Origin: Mycolicibacter acidiphilus
GTDB lineage: Bacteria; Actinomycetota; Actinomycetes; Mycobacteriales; Mycobacteriaceae
NCBI RefSeq assembly: GCF_018455725.1
Contig: NZ_JAHCLR010000027.1
Coordinates: 1-64,000 of the forward strand
DNA length: 64,000 nucleotides
Direction of reading: 5' to 3'
In this document: one piece after another, positions 32,744 through 42,891 of the stretch
Layout: each line of letters begins with the position of its first letter
How positions within the stretch are numbered: the stretch's first letter is position 1
The notes under the pieces: generated by a model
The model's database searches: none
Told to the model about the DNA's origin: nothing
The model's input: only the letters and a program-made list of their open reading frames with translations
Translations under genes and position numbers: made by a program

Positions 32744-33493
32744 ATGAGACGTCAGAGAATTCTGATCACCGGTGCCAGCTCCGGCCTGGGCGCCGGCATG
32801 GCGCGGGCGTTCGCCGCCAAAGGCTATGACCTGGCGCTCTGCGCGCGCCGGCTGGACCGGCTGGACGAACTGAAAGCCGAACTGGCCGAACGCCATCCGG
32901 GTGTCACGGTGGCGGTGGCCGCGCTCGACGTCAACGACCACGAGCAGGTGCCCAAGGTGTTCGCCGAACTCGCCGGTGAACTCGGCGGGATCGACCGGGT
33001 GATCGTCAACGCCGGCATCGGCAAAGGCGCGGTGCTCGGCTCGGGGAAGCTGTGGGCCAACAAGGCCACGATCGAGACGAATCTGGTTGCGGCGCTGGTG
33101 CAGATCGAGACCGCCATGGAGATGTTCAAGGCCGCCGGGTCGGGCCACCTCGTGCTGGTCTCCTCGGTGCTGGGCAACAAGGGCGTGCCCGGTGTGAAGG
33201 CCGCCTACGCCGCCAGCAAGGCGGGCGTGTCGTCGCTGGGGGAGTCGCTGCGCGCGGAGTACCCGAGCGGGCCGATCACGGTGACGGTGCTGGAGCCCGG
33301 CTACATCGAATCGGAGATGACGGCCAAGTCCGGGTCGACGATGCTGATGGTCGACAACGAGACCGGGGTCGCCGCGATGGTCCGGGCGATCGAGCGGGAG
33401 TCGGGTCGGGCGGTGGTGCCGCCGTGGCCGTGGACGCCGCTGGTCTGGCTGATGCGGGCGCTGCCGCCGCGGTTCACCAAGCCGTTCGCCTGA
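32744..33493 (+). CDS. Short-chain dehydrogenase/reductase (Rv0945-like)
   Basis: 249 aa from ATG 32744, chosen over ATG 32717 because TATGCT (32731-32736) lies 7 bases upstream, the spacing of a leaderless mycobacterial promoter. SDR features: TGASSGLGAGMARAFA, NAGIGKGAV, VSSVLGNKG and the YAASK catalytic pair, followed by LEPGYIESEMT. The C-terminus has a hydrophobic segment (WPWTPLVWLMRALPP), so it may be membrane-associated. The substrate is unknown. It is followed by the palindromic element at 33513-33579. Confidence 0.8.
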   Translation: MRRQRILITGASSGLGAGMARAFAAKGYDLALCARRLDRLDELKAELAERHPGVTVAVAALDVNDHEQVPKVFAELAGELGGIDRVIVNAGIGKGAVLGSGKLWANKATIETNLVAALVQIETAMEMFKAAGSGHLVLVSSVLGNKGVPGVKAAYAASKAGVSSLGESLRAEYPSGPITVTVLEPGYIESEMTAKSGSTMLMVDNETGVAAMVRAIERESGRAVVPPWPWTPLVWLMRALPPRFTKPFA

Positions 33494-33512
33494 GGTTTCC
33501 CGGTCCCGTTGC

Positions 33513-33579
33513 CCCGTGACCGTGCAGAACCGTCCAGCCCCACCTGGGGTTTTACCGGTGAGTTCTGCACGGTCGCGGG
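33513..33579. repeat. Palindromic intergenic element, copy 1 (probable bidirectional terminator)
   Basis: 18-base arms CCCGTGACCGTGCAGAAC (33513-33530) and GTTCTGCACGGTCGCGGG (33562-33579) pair throughout with one G-T. The loop contains a small hairpin CCCC-acct-GGGG followed by TTTT and then ACCGGTGA. It lies between the convergent SDR and pgi genes. A second, diverged copy lies at 44434-44498, also between convergent genes. Confidence 0.7.
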
Positions 33580-33585
33580 AAGGGG

Positions 33586-35247
33586 TTAGGAGCGGCCGCG
33601 CTCGGAGCGGTAGCGGCGCACCAGCGCATCGGTGGAGGTGTCGGACTGCGACGCCGGCGCGGCGTCGGCGGTGAGCACCGGCAGCAGCGCCTTGGCTTGG
33701 GTCTTGCCCAACTCCACGCCCCACTGGTCGAACGAGTCGATGCCCCACACCACGCCCTCGGTGAACACCTGGTGCTCGTAGAGCGCGATCAGCTGGCCGA
33801 GCACCGACGGGGTGAGCCGGGTCGCGAGGATCGACGTGGTGGGCCGGTTGCCGGGCATCACCTTGTGCGGCACCACGTTCGCGGGGGTGCCCTCGGCGGC
33901 GATCTCCTCGGCGGTCTTGCCGAACGCCAGCACCTGCGTCTGGGCGAAGAAGTTGCTCATCAGCAGGTCGTGCATGCTGCCGGTGCCATCGGCGGTGGGC
34001 AGGTCGTCGACCGGCAGCGAGAACCCGATGAAGTCGGCCGGCACCAGCCGGGTGCCTTGGTGCAGCAACTGGTAGAAGGCGTGCTGACCGTTGGTTCCCG
34101 TTTCGCCCCAATAGATTTCACCGGTGTCGGTGACCACCGGGGTGCCGTCGGCGCGGGTCGACTTGCCGTTGGACTCCATCGTCAACTGCTGCAGGTAGGC
34201 CGCGAAGCGGGCCAGGTCGTTGGAGTAGGGCAGCACCGCGCGGGACTGCGCGCCGAAGAAATTCGAGTACCACAACCCGATCAGGCCGAGCAGTGCCGGC
34301 GCGTTGGTCTCCAGCGGCGCCGTGCGGAAATGCTCGTCGACGGTGTGGAACCCGGACAGGAACTCGCCGAACCGTTCCCGGCCGATCGCCGCCATCACGC
34401 TCAGCCCGATCGCCGAGTCGACCGAATACCGTCCGCCGACCCAGTCCCAGAAGCCGAACATGTTGGCAGTGTCGATGCCGAACTCGGCGACCCGCTCGGC
34501 GTTGGTGGAGACCGCGACGAAGTGCTTGCTCACCGCGTCGTCACCCAGCGCGTCGGTCAGCCAGCGGCGTGCGGCGGTGGCGTTGGTCAGCGTCTCCAGG
34601 GTGGAGAACGTCTTGGATGCGACGATGAAAAGCGTTGTGGCCGGGTCCAAGTCGGCCAGCTTCGCGGTCAGGTCGGCGGGGTCGACGTTGGAGACGAAAC
34701 GCGCGGAGATGCCGGCGTCGGCGTAGTGGCGCAGCGCCCGGTACACCATCACCGGGCCCAGGTCGGAGCCGCCGATGCCGATGTTGACGACGGTACTGAT
34801 GCGCTTGCCGGTGGCGCCGGTCCACGCGCCGCTGCGCAACCGGTCGGTGAAGTCGCCCATCGCGTCCAGCGTCTCGTGCACCTCGGCGACGACGTCGTGC
34901 CCGTCGACGACGAGTGTCGCGTCGCGCGGGAGCCGCAGCGCGGTGTGCAGCACCGCCCGGTTCTCGCTGGTGTTGATGTGCAGCCCGGCGAACATCCGGT
35001 CGCGCAGCGCCTCCAGGTTCGCGGCGCGAGCCAGGTCGAGTAGCAGCGCCACGGTCTCGGTGGTGATGCGGTGCTTGCTGTAGTCGATGTACAGGTCGCC
35101 GACGGTGACGGTGAACCGCGAACCGCGCTCGGGGTCGTCGGCGAAGAACTCTCGCAGATGGGTGTCGGCGATCTGCTGGTGGTGCTTGCTCAGGGCGGAC
35201 CAGGCCGGGGTGGCGGTGATATCGGGAATCGGGGAAACGGAACTCAT
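33586..35247 (-). CDS. pgi: Glucose-6-phosphate isomerase
   Basis: 553 aa, the expected length. PGI signatures are complete: [19 protein letters not shown], the [13 protein letters not shown] motif, [13 protein letters not shown], and near the end [20 protein letters not shown] with the catalytic region. It interconverts glucose-6-phosphate and fructose-6-phosphate in the cytoplasm. Corresponds to Rv0946c in the conserved order. Its 3' end faces the SDR gene across the palindromic element. Confidence 0.97.
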   Translation of the reverse strand: MSSVSPIPDITATPAWSALSKHHQQIADTHLREFFADDPERGSRFTVTVGDLYIDYSKHRITTETVALLLDLARAANLEALRDRMFAGLHINTSENRAVLHTALRLPRDATLVVDGHDVVAEVHETLDAMGDFTDRLRSGAWTGATGKRISTVVNIGIGGSDLGPVMVYRALRHYADAGISARFVSNVDPADLTAKLADLDPATTLFIVASKTFSTLETLTNATAARRWLTDALGDDAVSKHFVAVSTNAERVAEFGIDTANMFGFWDWVGGRYSVDSAIGLSVMAAIGRERFGEFLSGFHTVDEHFRTAPLETNAPALLGLIGLWYSNFFGAQSRAVLPYSNDLARFAAYLQQLTMESNGKSTRADGTPVVTDTGEIYWGETGTNGQHAFYQLLHQGTRLVPADFIGFSLPVDDLPTADGTGSMHDLLMSNFFAQTQVLAFGKTAEEIAAEGTPANVVPHKVMPGNRPTTSILATRLTPSVLGQLIALYEHQVFTEGVVWGIDSFDQWGVELGKTQAKALLPVLTADAAPASQSDTSTDALVRRYRSERGRS

Positions 35248-35331
35248 GCCCCGACCCTAATGGGGGCCGTCACGACGGGGGTAGGACCGCCAGCGGGTTC
35301 ACAGGCGACACAGCTGCCCCAGGACAGCGGA

Positions 35332-35583
35332 TCAGTGGCCGAGCCGGCCGCGGCCCAGCCGCAGCAGCAGCATCGCCAGGTCCTTGCCGTCCTGGCCGAG
35401 CTCGCTGTAGCGCTCGATGACCTTCATCTCCCGGCTGTGCACCAGGCGGGTGCCGCCGGAGGCCATCCGGACCTTGCCGATCTCGCGGGACACCTCGGTG
35501 CGCCGTTTCACCGCGGCCAGGATCTCGGCGTCCAGCCGGTCGATCTCCTGGCGGAGCGCGTCGATGTCGGGGGCGTCAAGCAC
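35332..35583 (-). CDS. Chorismate mutase, AroQ type (Rv0948c-like)
   Basis: 83 aa from GTG. All-helical AroQ: DIDALRQEIDRLDAEILAAVKRR, then the substrate-binding REIGKVRMASGGT, LVHSREMKVIERYSELG and a C-terminal LLLRLGRGRLGH. The last stretch is the conserved tail that docks with DAHP synthase (AroG) to activate the intracellular mycobacterial enzyme. It converts chorismate to prephenate for Phe/Tyr. No upstream in-frame ATG is visible, so a GTG start, perhaps leaderless, is chosen. Confidence 0.9.
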   Translation of the reverse strand: MLDAPDIDALRQEIDRLDAEILAAVKRRTEVSREIGKVRMASGGTRLVHSREMKVIERYSELGQDGKDLAMLLLRLGRGRLGH

Positions 35584-35647
35584 CCGTCGAGTGTGCCATT
35601 AAGGGCTGTGCCAGCGCAAAGACGGTCAGCGGTAGGTTGGTTTGGTT

Positions 35648-37999
35648 ATGACGCTGCACCTGTCTTCCCCCCACCCCGGATCCGCCGACGCCGACCAGCT
35701 CCTGGACGGACTCAACCCGCAGCAGCGCCAGGCGGTGCTGCACCACGGGTCGCCGCTGCTGATCGTCGCCGGCGCCGGCTCCGGTAAAACAGCGGTGCTG
35801 ACCCGCCGGATCGCCTACCTGCTGGCGGCCCGCGACATCGGCGTCGGGCAGGTGCTGGCGATCACCTTCACCAACAAGGCCGCCGCCGAGATGCGCGAGC
35901 GGGTGGTGGAGCTGGTCGGCCCCCGAGCCCGCGCCATGTGGGTGTCGACGTTCCACTCCACCTGCGTGCGGATCCTGCGCAACCAAGCGTCGGTGATCCC
36001 CGGGCTGAACTCGAACTTCTCCATCTACGACGCCGACGACTCGCGGCGGCTGCTGTTGATGATTGGGCGGGACCTGGGGTTGGACGTCAAGCGGTACACG
36101 CCGCGGCTGCTGGCCACCGCGATCTCCAACCTGAAGAACGAGCTGATCGACCCCGACCGGGCGGTGTCGGACCTGACCGAGGACTCCGACGACCTGACCC
36201 GCACCGTGGCGAGCGTCTACGGCGAATACCAGCGCCGGTTGCGCAGCGCCAACGCGCTGGACTTCGACGACCTTATCGGTGAGACCGTCGGCGTGCTGCA
36301 GGCGTTCCCGCAGATCGCCGAGCACTACCGGCGCCGGTTCCGGCACATCCTGGTCGACGAGTACCAGGACACCAACCACGCCCAGTACGTGCTGGTGCGG
36401 GAGTTGGCGGGCCATTCCGTCGGAGGCGGGCAGATCGCCGCGGACGGCGCCGACACCCCGCCGGCCGAACTGTGCGTGGTCGGTGACGCCGATCAGTCGA
36501 TCTACGCGTTCCGCGGCGCCACCATCCGCAACATCGAGGACTTCGAACGCGACTACCCCGACGCCACCACCATGCTGCTGGAGCAGAACTACCGCTCCAC
36601 CCAGAACATCCTGTCGGCGGCGAACGCGGTGATCTCCTGCAACACCGGGCGCCGGGAGAAACGGCTGTGGACCGACTCCGGCGACGGCGAGCTGATCGTC
36701 GGCTACGTCGCCGACAACGAGCACGACGAGGCCCGGTTCGTCGCCGAGGAGATCGACACCCTGGCTGACGGCTCCGGCGTCAACTACGGCGACGTCGCGG
36801 TGTTCTACCGGACCAACAACTCGTCGCGCTCCCTGGAGGAGGTGTTCATCCGCGCCGGTATCCCGTACAAGGTCGTCGGCGGGGTGCGCTTCTACGAGCG
36901 CAAGGAGATCCGCGACATCGTCGCCTACCTGCGGGTGCTGGACAACCCCGGTGACACCGTCAGCCTGCGCCGGATCCTCAACACGCCGCGGCGCGGCATC
37001 GGGGACCGGGCCGAGGCGTGCGTGTCGGTGCACGCCGAGAACACCGGCACCGGTTTCGCGGCGGCGCTGACCGCCGCGGCCGACGGCAACGTCCCGCTGC
37101 TGAACACCCGGGCGCAGAACGCGATCGCCGGCTTCCTGCAGCTCGTCGACGAACTGCGCGAGCAACTGGCCGCCGCGAACGACGACCTCGGCGGGGTGGT
37201 CGAGGCGGTGCTGGACCGCACCGGATACCGCGGCGAACTGGAGGCCTCCACCGACCCGCAAGATCTGGCGCGCCTTGACAACATCAACGAACTCGTCAGC
37301 GTCGCACACGAATTCAGCATCGATCGGGCCAACGCTCTGGCGAACGCCGCGGATGAGACGGTCGAGGACGACGTGCCCGACACCGGACTGCTGGCGTCGT
37401 TCCTGGAGCGGGTGTCGCTGGTCGCCGACTCTGACGAGATCCCCGAGCACGACACCGGGGTGGTCACCCTGATGACGCTGCACACGGCCAAGGGGCTGGA
37501 GTTTCCGGTCGTGTTCGTCACCGGCTGGGAGGACGGCATGTTCCCGCACATGCGCTCACTCGGCGACGCCAAGGAACTCTCCGAGGAGCGGCGGCTGGCC
37601 TACGTCGGCCTCACCCGCGCGCGCCAGCGGCTCTACCTGACCCGGGCCAAGATCCGCTCGGCGTGGGGGCAGCCCATGCTGAACCCGGAATCGCGCTTCC
37701 TGCGGGAGATTCCGCAGCAGCTCATCGACTGGCGGCGCACCGAGGCGACACCGGCACCGAGTGCGCCGGTCAGTGGCAGCGGGTTCGGCGCCGGCCGATC
37801 GGCGCCGGTGCGCTCACCACGCGGCAACCGGCCGCTGCTGGTGCTGGCGCCCGGCGACCGGGTCACCCACGACAAGTACGGGCTCGGCCGGGTCGAGGAG
37901 GTCTCCGGGGTGGGGGAGTCGGCGATGTCGCTGATCGACTTCGGCAGCGCCGGACGGGTGAAGCTGATGCACAACCATGCACCGGTCACGAAACTGTAG
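35648..37999 (+). CDS. uvrD1: ATP-dependent DNA helicase UvrD1/PcrA
   Basis: 783 aa from ATG 35648; a TTG two codons earlier is less likely. SF1A helicase: Q motif LNPQQRQAVLHHGSPLLI, Walker A GAGSGKT, Walker B VDEYQDTNHAQY, motif III GDADQSIYAFRGA, motif IV EQNYRSTQNIL, and motifs V-VI TLHTAKGLEFPVVF and YVGLTRARQRLYL. The C-terminal Tudor-like end (DRVTHDKYGLGRVEEV) is the RNA-polymerase/Ku-interaction region in homologues. M. tuberculosis UvrD1 works in excision repair and is stimulated by Ku, encoded 13 kb away here. TAGGTT (35633-35638) could be its -10. Confidence 0.95.
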   Translation: MTLHLSSPHPGSADADQLLDGLNPQQRQAVLHHGSPLLIVAGAGSGKTAVLTRRIAYLLAARDIGVGQVLAITFTNKAAAEMRERVVELVGPRARAMWVSTFHSTCVRILRNQASVIPGLNSNFSIYDADDSRRLLLMIGRDLGLDVKRYTPRLLATAISNLKNELIDPDRAVSDLTEDSDDLTRTVASVYGEYQRRLRSANALDFDDLIGETVGVLQAFPQIAEHYRRRFRHILVDEYQDTNHAQYVLVRELAGHSVGGGQIAADGADTPPAELCVVGDADQSIYAFRGATIRNIEDFERDYPDATTMLLEQNYRSTQNILSAANAVISCNTGRREKRLWTDSGDGELIVGYVADNEHDEARFVAEEIDTLADGSGVNYGDVAVFYRTNNSSRSLEEVFIRAGIPYKVVGGVRFYERKEIRDIVAYLRVLDNPGDTVSLRRILNTPRRGIGDRAEACVSVHAENTGTGFAAALTAAADGNVPLLNTRAQNAIAGFLQLVDELREQLAAANDDLGGVVEAVLDRTGYRGELEASTDPQDLARLDNINELVSVAHEFSIDRANALANAADETVEDDVPDTGLLASFLERVSLVADSDEIPEHDTGVVTLMTLHTAKGLEFPVVFVTGWEDGMFPHMRSLGDAKELSEERRLAYVGLTRARQRLYLTRAKIRSAWGQPMLNPESRFLREIPQQLIDWRRTEATPAPSAPVSGSGFGAGRSAPVRSPRGNRPLLVLAPGDRVTHDKYGLGRVEEVSGVGESAMSLIDFGSAGRVKLMHNHAPVTKL

Positions 38000-38005
38000 T
38001 GGCGC

Positions 38006-38902
38006 TTACGGTGCCGCTTCGAGTTTCTGCACTTGCGCAGTGAACAGCACGACGAGCTTGTCGGCGATGGCGGCCGTGTCGATGTCGTTGTGGCTCATCG
38101 CCAGGTGCGAGGTGTTGACGAGCACCCCGCGGTAGTACCCCTCGATGCTGACGACCTTGCTCTCACCGAACTTGAAGTCGTCCGGCCTGGTCAGCGGGCG
38201 CGTCACGTTGCTGTAGGCGACCGCCCACTTCGGCAGGCCCTTCGGTGTGAGCGCACGAACCGTCGTAGCCGTCGGCGCGGATTCGCCACCGCCGAACGAG
38301 CTGGTGTACTGCCCGCAGCTGTTCACCAGGTCCTTCAGATCGACTTCGTTCGTCACGATCTGCAGCGTCGCCATGGTTGTGTGCTTGCCCGAACCGTCGG
38401 CCGCGGACAGGATCGCGCCGGCGATCTGGGTGTAGGACGAGCCCTCTTTCGGCTGACCGACCCGAAGGCCCGCGCACTGCTGCGGGCTGATGGTGGTGTC
38501 GCCGTCCGGATCGGACGGGCCGCCTGGCTGATAGTCGTTGTCAACGCCGGATTCCCAGGTGTCCCCGTCGAATCCGGAGAATTGAGATCTGCCGAGCAGG
38601 AGGTCTCTGGTCAGGGTGGTGATGTCAGGCTTCGTGGAGATCGCAGCGCCGGAAGTCCGGTGCTCACCGCCGCGCGAGTACCAGAGCGAGCCGGCGACCA
38701 CGACCACCACAGCGGTGATGGCCCCCAGCGCCAGCCACAGCCGGTGCCGGGACTTCGCCGGCCACGGCGTGGTGTCCTCGACCCAGAGTCGCCAACCCGG
38801 CGGCGCGGGCGGCCACGACGGGTCGGGCTGCCAGTTCGGATCCGGGACCCAGCCGGGTGGGGCGGGCGGCCAGTTGGGTGGCGGATTGAACCTCAGCGTC
38901 AT
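38006..38902 (-). CDS. Membrane-anchored protein with Pro/Trp-rich N-terminus and extracellular sensor-like domain
   Basis: 298 aa. Residues 1-42 hold two Pro/Trp repeats (NWPPAPPGW and SWPPAPPGW). One membrane helix follows at about 56-73 (LWLALGAITAVVVVVAGSLW). The remaining about 220 residues are extracytoplasmic with two cysteines (QQCAGLRVG and NSCGQYTSS), likely a disulfide. The layout resembles PknH_C-type extracellular sensor domains found in mycobacterial lipoproteins and PknH, but similarity is only moderate. Not part of the M. tuberculosis Rv0949-Rv0950c order, so probably accessory. Confidence 0.6.
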   Translation of the reverse strand: MTLRFNPPPNWPPAPPGWVPDPNWQPDPSWPPAPPGWRLWVEDTTPWPAKSRHRLWLALGAITAVVVVVAGSLWYSRGGEHRTSGAAISTKPDITTLTRDLLLGRSQFSGFDGDTWESGVDNDYQPGGPSDPDGDTTISPQQCAGLRVGQPKEGSSYTQIAGAILSAADGSGKHTTMATLQIVTNEVDLKDLVNSCGQYTSSFGGGESAPTATTVRALTPKGLPKWAVAYSNVTRPLTRPDDFKFGESKVVSIEGYYRGVLVNTSHLAMSHNDIDTAAIADKLVVLFTAQVQKLEAAP

Positions 38903-38905
38903 CCG

Positions 38906-39475
38906 TCAGGCGCCCGCAAGCCAGCGCCGAGTGGCGGGATGCAGGGCCAGCGCCGCGCTGGCGATCTGGACGACCGGGATGAGGTGCACGATCCACGGCA
39001 CATGGGCGCCGGCGATGAACAGGCTGCCGAAGGTCAGCAGGGCGACCAGCGCGCCGATCGCGATCAGCTGAGCGCCGAGCCACCGGCGGCGCAGCAGCAG
39101 GATCACGCCGGCCACCGTCGTCGCCGCGAACACCAGGCTGAGGAAGGTGACCGCGACGCAGAACAGCCGGTCGCTCTGCCACCAGCTGGCGACCAGGTCG
39201 GTGGCGACCACCGACGTCGCCCACCCGCTGACGATCGCGATCGCGCAGGCGGCGATCGGGACGACGCCGCTGGGCTCGGTGCGCGGGCTCGGGCTGAAGT
39301 CGATCGCCGCTGAGGCGGAGGTCGGGGGTGGCGCGACGGGTGTCCGGCCCGTCGGCGCCATCGGTGCGGCGGTCACCGGGAAACTGCCGGTGGGAGCGCG
39401 CCGGATGATGCCGGTGCCGGGGGAATCCCGGCGGGGCGGAGTTGCGCCGGAGCCAGCGCTGGGGCGGTCGGTCAC
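38906..39475 (-). CDS. Hypothetical membrane protein with disordered N-terminus
   Basis: 189 aa from GTG. The first about 65 residues are Pro/Ala/Thr-rich and look disordered (GSFPVTAAPMAPTGRTPVAPP). Four hydrophobic segments follow (VVPIAACAIAIVSGWATSVV, the FCVAVTFLSLVFAATTVAGV region, LIAIGALVALLTFGSLFIA, and a last short one). No family is recognised. Its stop lies 3 bases from the start of the Pro/Trp-rich sensor-like gene, and it is 9 bases downstream of the M23 gene, so the three likely form an operon. Confidence 0.65.
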   Translation of the reverse strand: MTDRPSAGSGATPPRRDSPGTGIIRRAPTGSFPVTAAPMAPTGRTPVAPPPTSASAAIDFSPSPRTEPSGVVPIAACAIAIVSGWATSVVATDLVASWWQSDRLFCVAVTFLSLVFAATTVAGVILLLRRRWLGAQLIAIGALVALLTFGSLFIAGAHVPWIVHLIPVVQIASAALALHPATRRWLAGA

Positions 39476-39484
39476 AAACCCGGG

Positions 39485-40468
39485 TTATACGACGTTGACA
39501 CCGCGCTTGGCAAGCCACGAAACCGGGTCGATCCGGGTGGTGCCGTTCTGCAGGACCTCGAAGTGGCAGTGCGGGCCGGTGGAGTAGCCCCGGTTGCCCA
39601 TCGTCGCGATCTGGTCGCCGGCCATCACCTGTTCGCCGACGCTGACCGTCCAGGTGTTGATGTGGCCGTAGAGCGTCACCGTGCCATCGGAGTGCCGGAT
39701 CTTCACGTACGCGCCGTACCCGGCGGTCGGCCCGGCCTCGATGACGACGCCGTCGGAGGCGGCGTAGATCGGGGTGCCGATCGAGTTGGCGATGTCGATG
39801 CCGGCGTGCAGGACGCCCCAGCGGTAACCGAAGTTGGAGGTGAACGCGCCCTTGGTCGGCGCCACGAACAGCGGCCGCTGCAGTCGGGCCTCGCGCTCGG
39901 CGCGCTCCTGGGCGAACGCCACGCCCTTGGCCAGTTCCTCGTCGTGGACGACGGCGTTGGCAGCGGCCTTCACGGTGATCATCTGGATGCCGTGGCGGGC
40001 GTTGGCCGCGCCGTCGGCGATCACCGTCTTGCTGGCGGCCAGCACGGCCGGGCGCGAGACGGTGGTGCTGGAGTGGGTGGCGGCGTGCGCTGCGGCGGCT
40101 GCGGCGCCGGCGGCCATCGCGGCCACCATCACCCGGCTCTTCACGGCGCTGGTCGGCTGGCTGCGGTGCTTGCCGCCGCGGGCCGGCATCTCGACCGGGG
40201 GCGGGTTGTAGAGGTATTCCTCCGGGTAGCCGCCGCGGGGCGGGACGAGTCGCAGCACAGGCATGTTGTCGGTGTCCTGCATGTCGTCGAGTTCGGGGGC
40301 GCGCAACACCTCGGTGCTGGCGTCGTCGATCTCGTCGAACTCGGCGAACGCGTTGAACGGAATGATGTCCGTGACCTCGGTGGGGCTGGGCCGGTCGTCC
40401 ATGCCCAGCCCACGGCGGCGGGACGTACCCGCACCGGGACCTGAACGCATGGGCGATTCGTGCTGCAT
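39485..40468 (-). CDS. M23-family metallopeptidase, cell-wall associated (Rv0950c-like)
   Basis: 327 aa. A long polar N-terminus is followed by a hydrophobic helix at about residues 112-135 (VMVAAMAAGAAAAAAHAAT), which anchors or exports the protein. A coiled-coil-like stretch (EELAKGVAFAQERAEREARL) precedes the LytM/M23 domain: NFGYRWGVLHAGIDIAN gives the H-x3-D zinc ligands, YGHINTW, and GPHCHFEVLQNG the HxH. It should cut, or help another enzyme cut, peptidoglycan cross-links. It is divergent from sucC and corresponds to Rv0950c. Confidence 0.88.
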   Translation of the reverse strand: MQHESPMRSGPGAGTSRRRGLGMDDRPSPTEVTDIIPFNAFAEFDEIDDASTEVLRAPELDDMQDTDNMPVLRLVPPRGGYPEEYLYNPPPVEMPARGGKHRSQPTSAVKSRVMVAAMAAGAAAAAAHAATHSSTTVSRPAVLAASKTVIADGAANARHGIQMITVKAAANAVVHDEELAKGVAFAQERAEREARLQRPLFVAPTKGAFTSNFGYRWGVLHAGIDIANSIGTPIYAASDGVVIEAGPTAGYGAYVKIRHSDGTVTLYGHINTWTVSVGEQVMAGDQIATMGNRGYSTGPHCHFEVLQNGTTRIDPVSWLAKRGVNVV

Positions 40469-40565
40469 CAGCCTGGGGAATCCTCTGGTCGTGATCAGAA
40501 CGTTACAAAGACTCAGACCTGGAGACGGTAACCAACGCCACCCCGCACTGGCAAGCCATGCGACG

Positions 40566-40586
40566 GTTCACTTCGAAAGTGTGAAC
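40566..40586. promoter_or_regulatory. Inverted repeat GTTCAC...GTGAAC in the M23/sucC divergent region
   Basis: Perfect 6-base arms (40566-40571, 40581-40586) with a 9-base spacer containing TTCGAA, in the 271-base gap between the divergent M23 and sucC genes. Plausible regulator site; which gene it serves is unknown. Confidence 0.3.
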
Positions 40587-40660
40587 TGAATCACGCTTTT
40601 GGTGCGGTGAGATGTGCCACAGGAGTGGTATGCGAGTCGGGAACCTCGCGGCAGGCTCGA

Positions 40661-40728
40661 TACAGTTCCCTGCGGAGTGAACTCCTTATGAATCCGACAC
40701 CGCCGGAGACCCCGGCAACCCCTATAAG
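40661..40728 (+). promoter_or_regulatory. Candidate sucC promoters
   Basis: Two -10-like boxes lie before sucC: TACAGT (40661-40666) and TATAAG (40723-40728), the second 11 bases before the ATG. GGGAAC at 40640-40645 is at a possible -35 position for the first. No obvious Shine-Dalgarno precedes the sucC ATG. Confidence 0.35.
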
Positions 40729-40739
40729 ACAGTGAGCCC

Positions 40740-41915
<1,176 letters not shown>

Positions 41916-41919
41916 CCCC

Positions 41920-42822
<903 letters not shown>

Positions 42823-42832
42823 TTTCTGTGAG

Positions 42833-42866
42833 CACAAAAGCCCCCGCTACGGCGGGGGCTTTTGTG
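42833..42866 (+). terminator. Intrinsic terminator after sucCD
   Basis: Perfect hairpin CACAAAAGCCCCCGC-tacg-GCGGGGGCTTTTGTG. The GC-rich core and trailing TTTT make it the clearest intrinsic terminator in the window. It is symmetrical enough to work in both directions. Confidence 0.9.
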
Positions 42867-42891
42867 TCTTCACACGGCAGAAAGTGACCCC

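Noticed and set aside
40640-40666. SigH/SigE-type promoter (GGGAAC with a following CGTT) before sucC
   Set aside because: GGGAAC is present but no CGTT at the required spacing; left as a generic -10 call.
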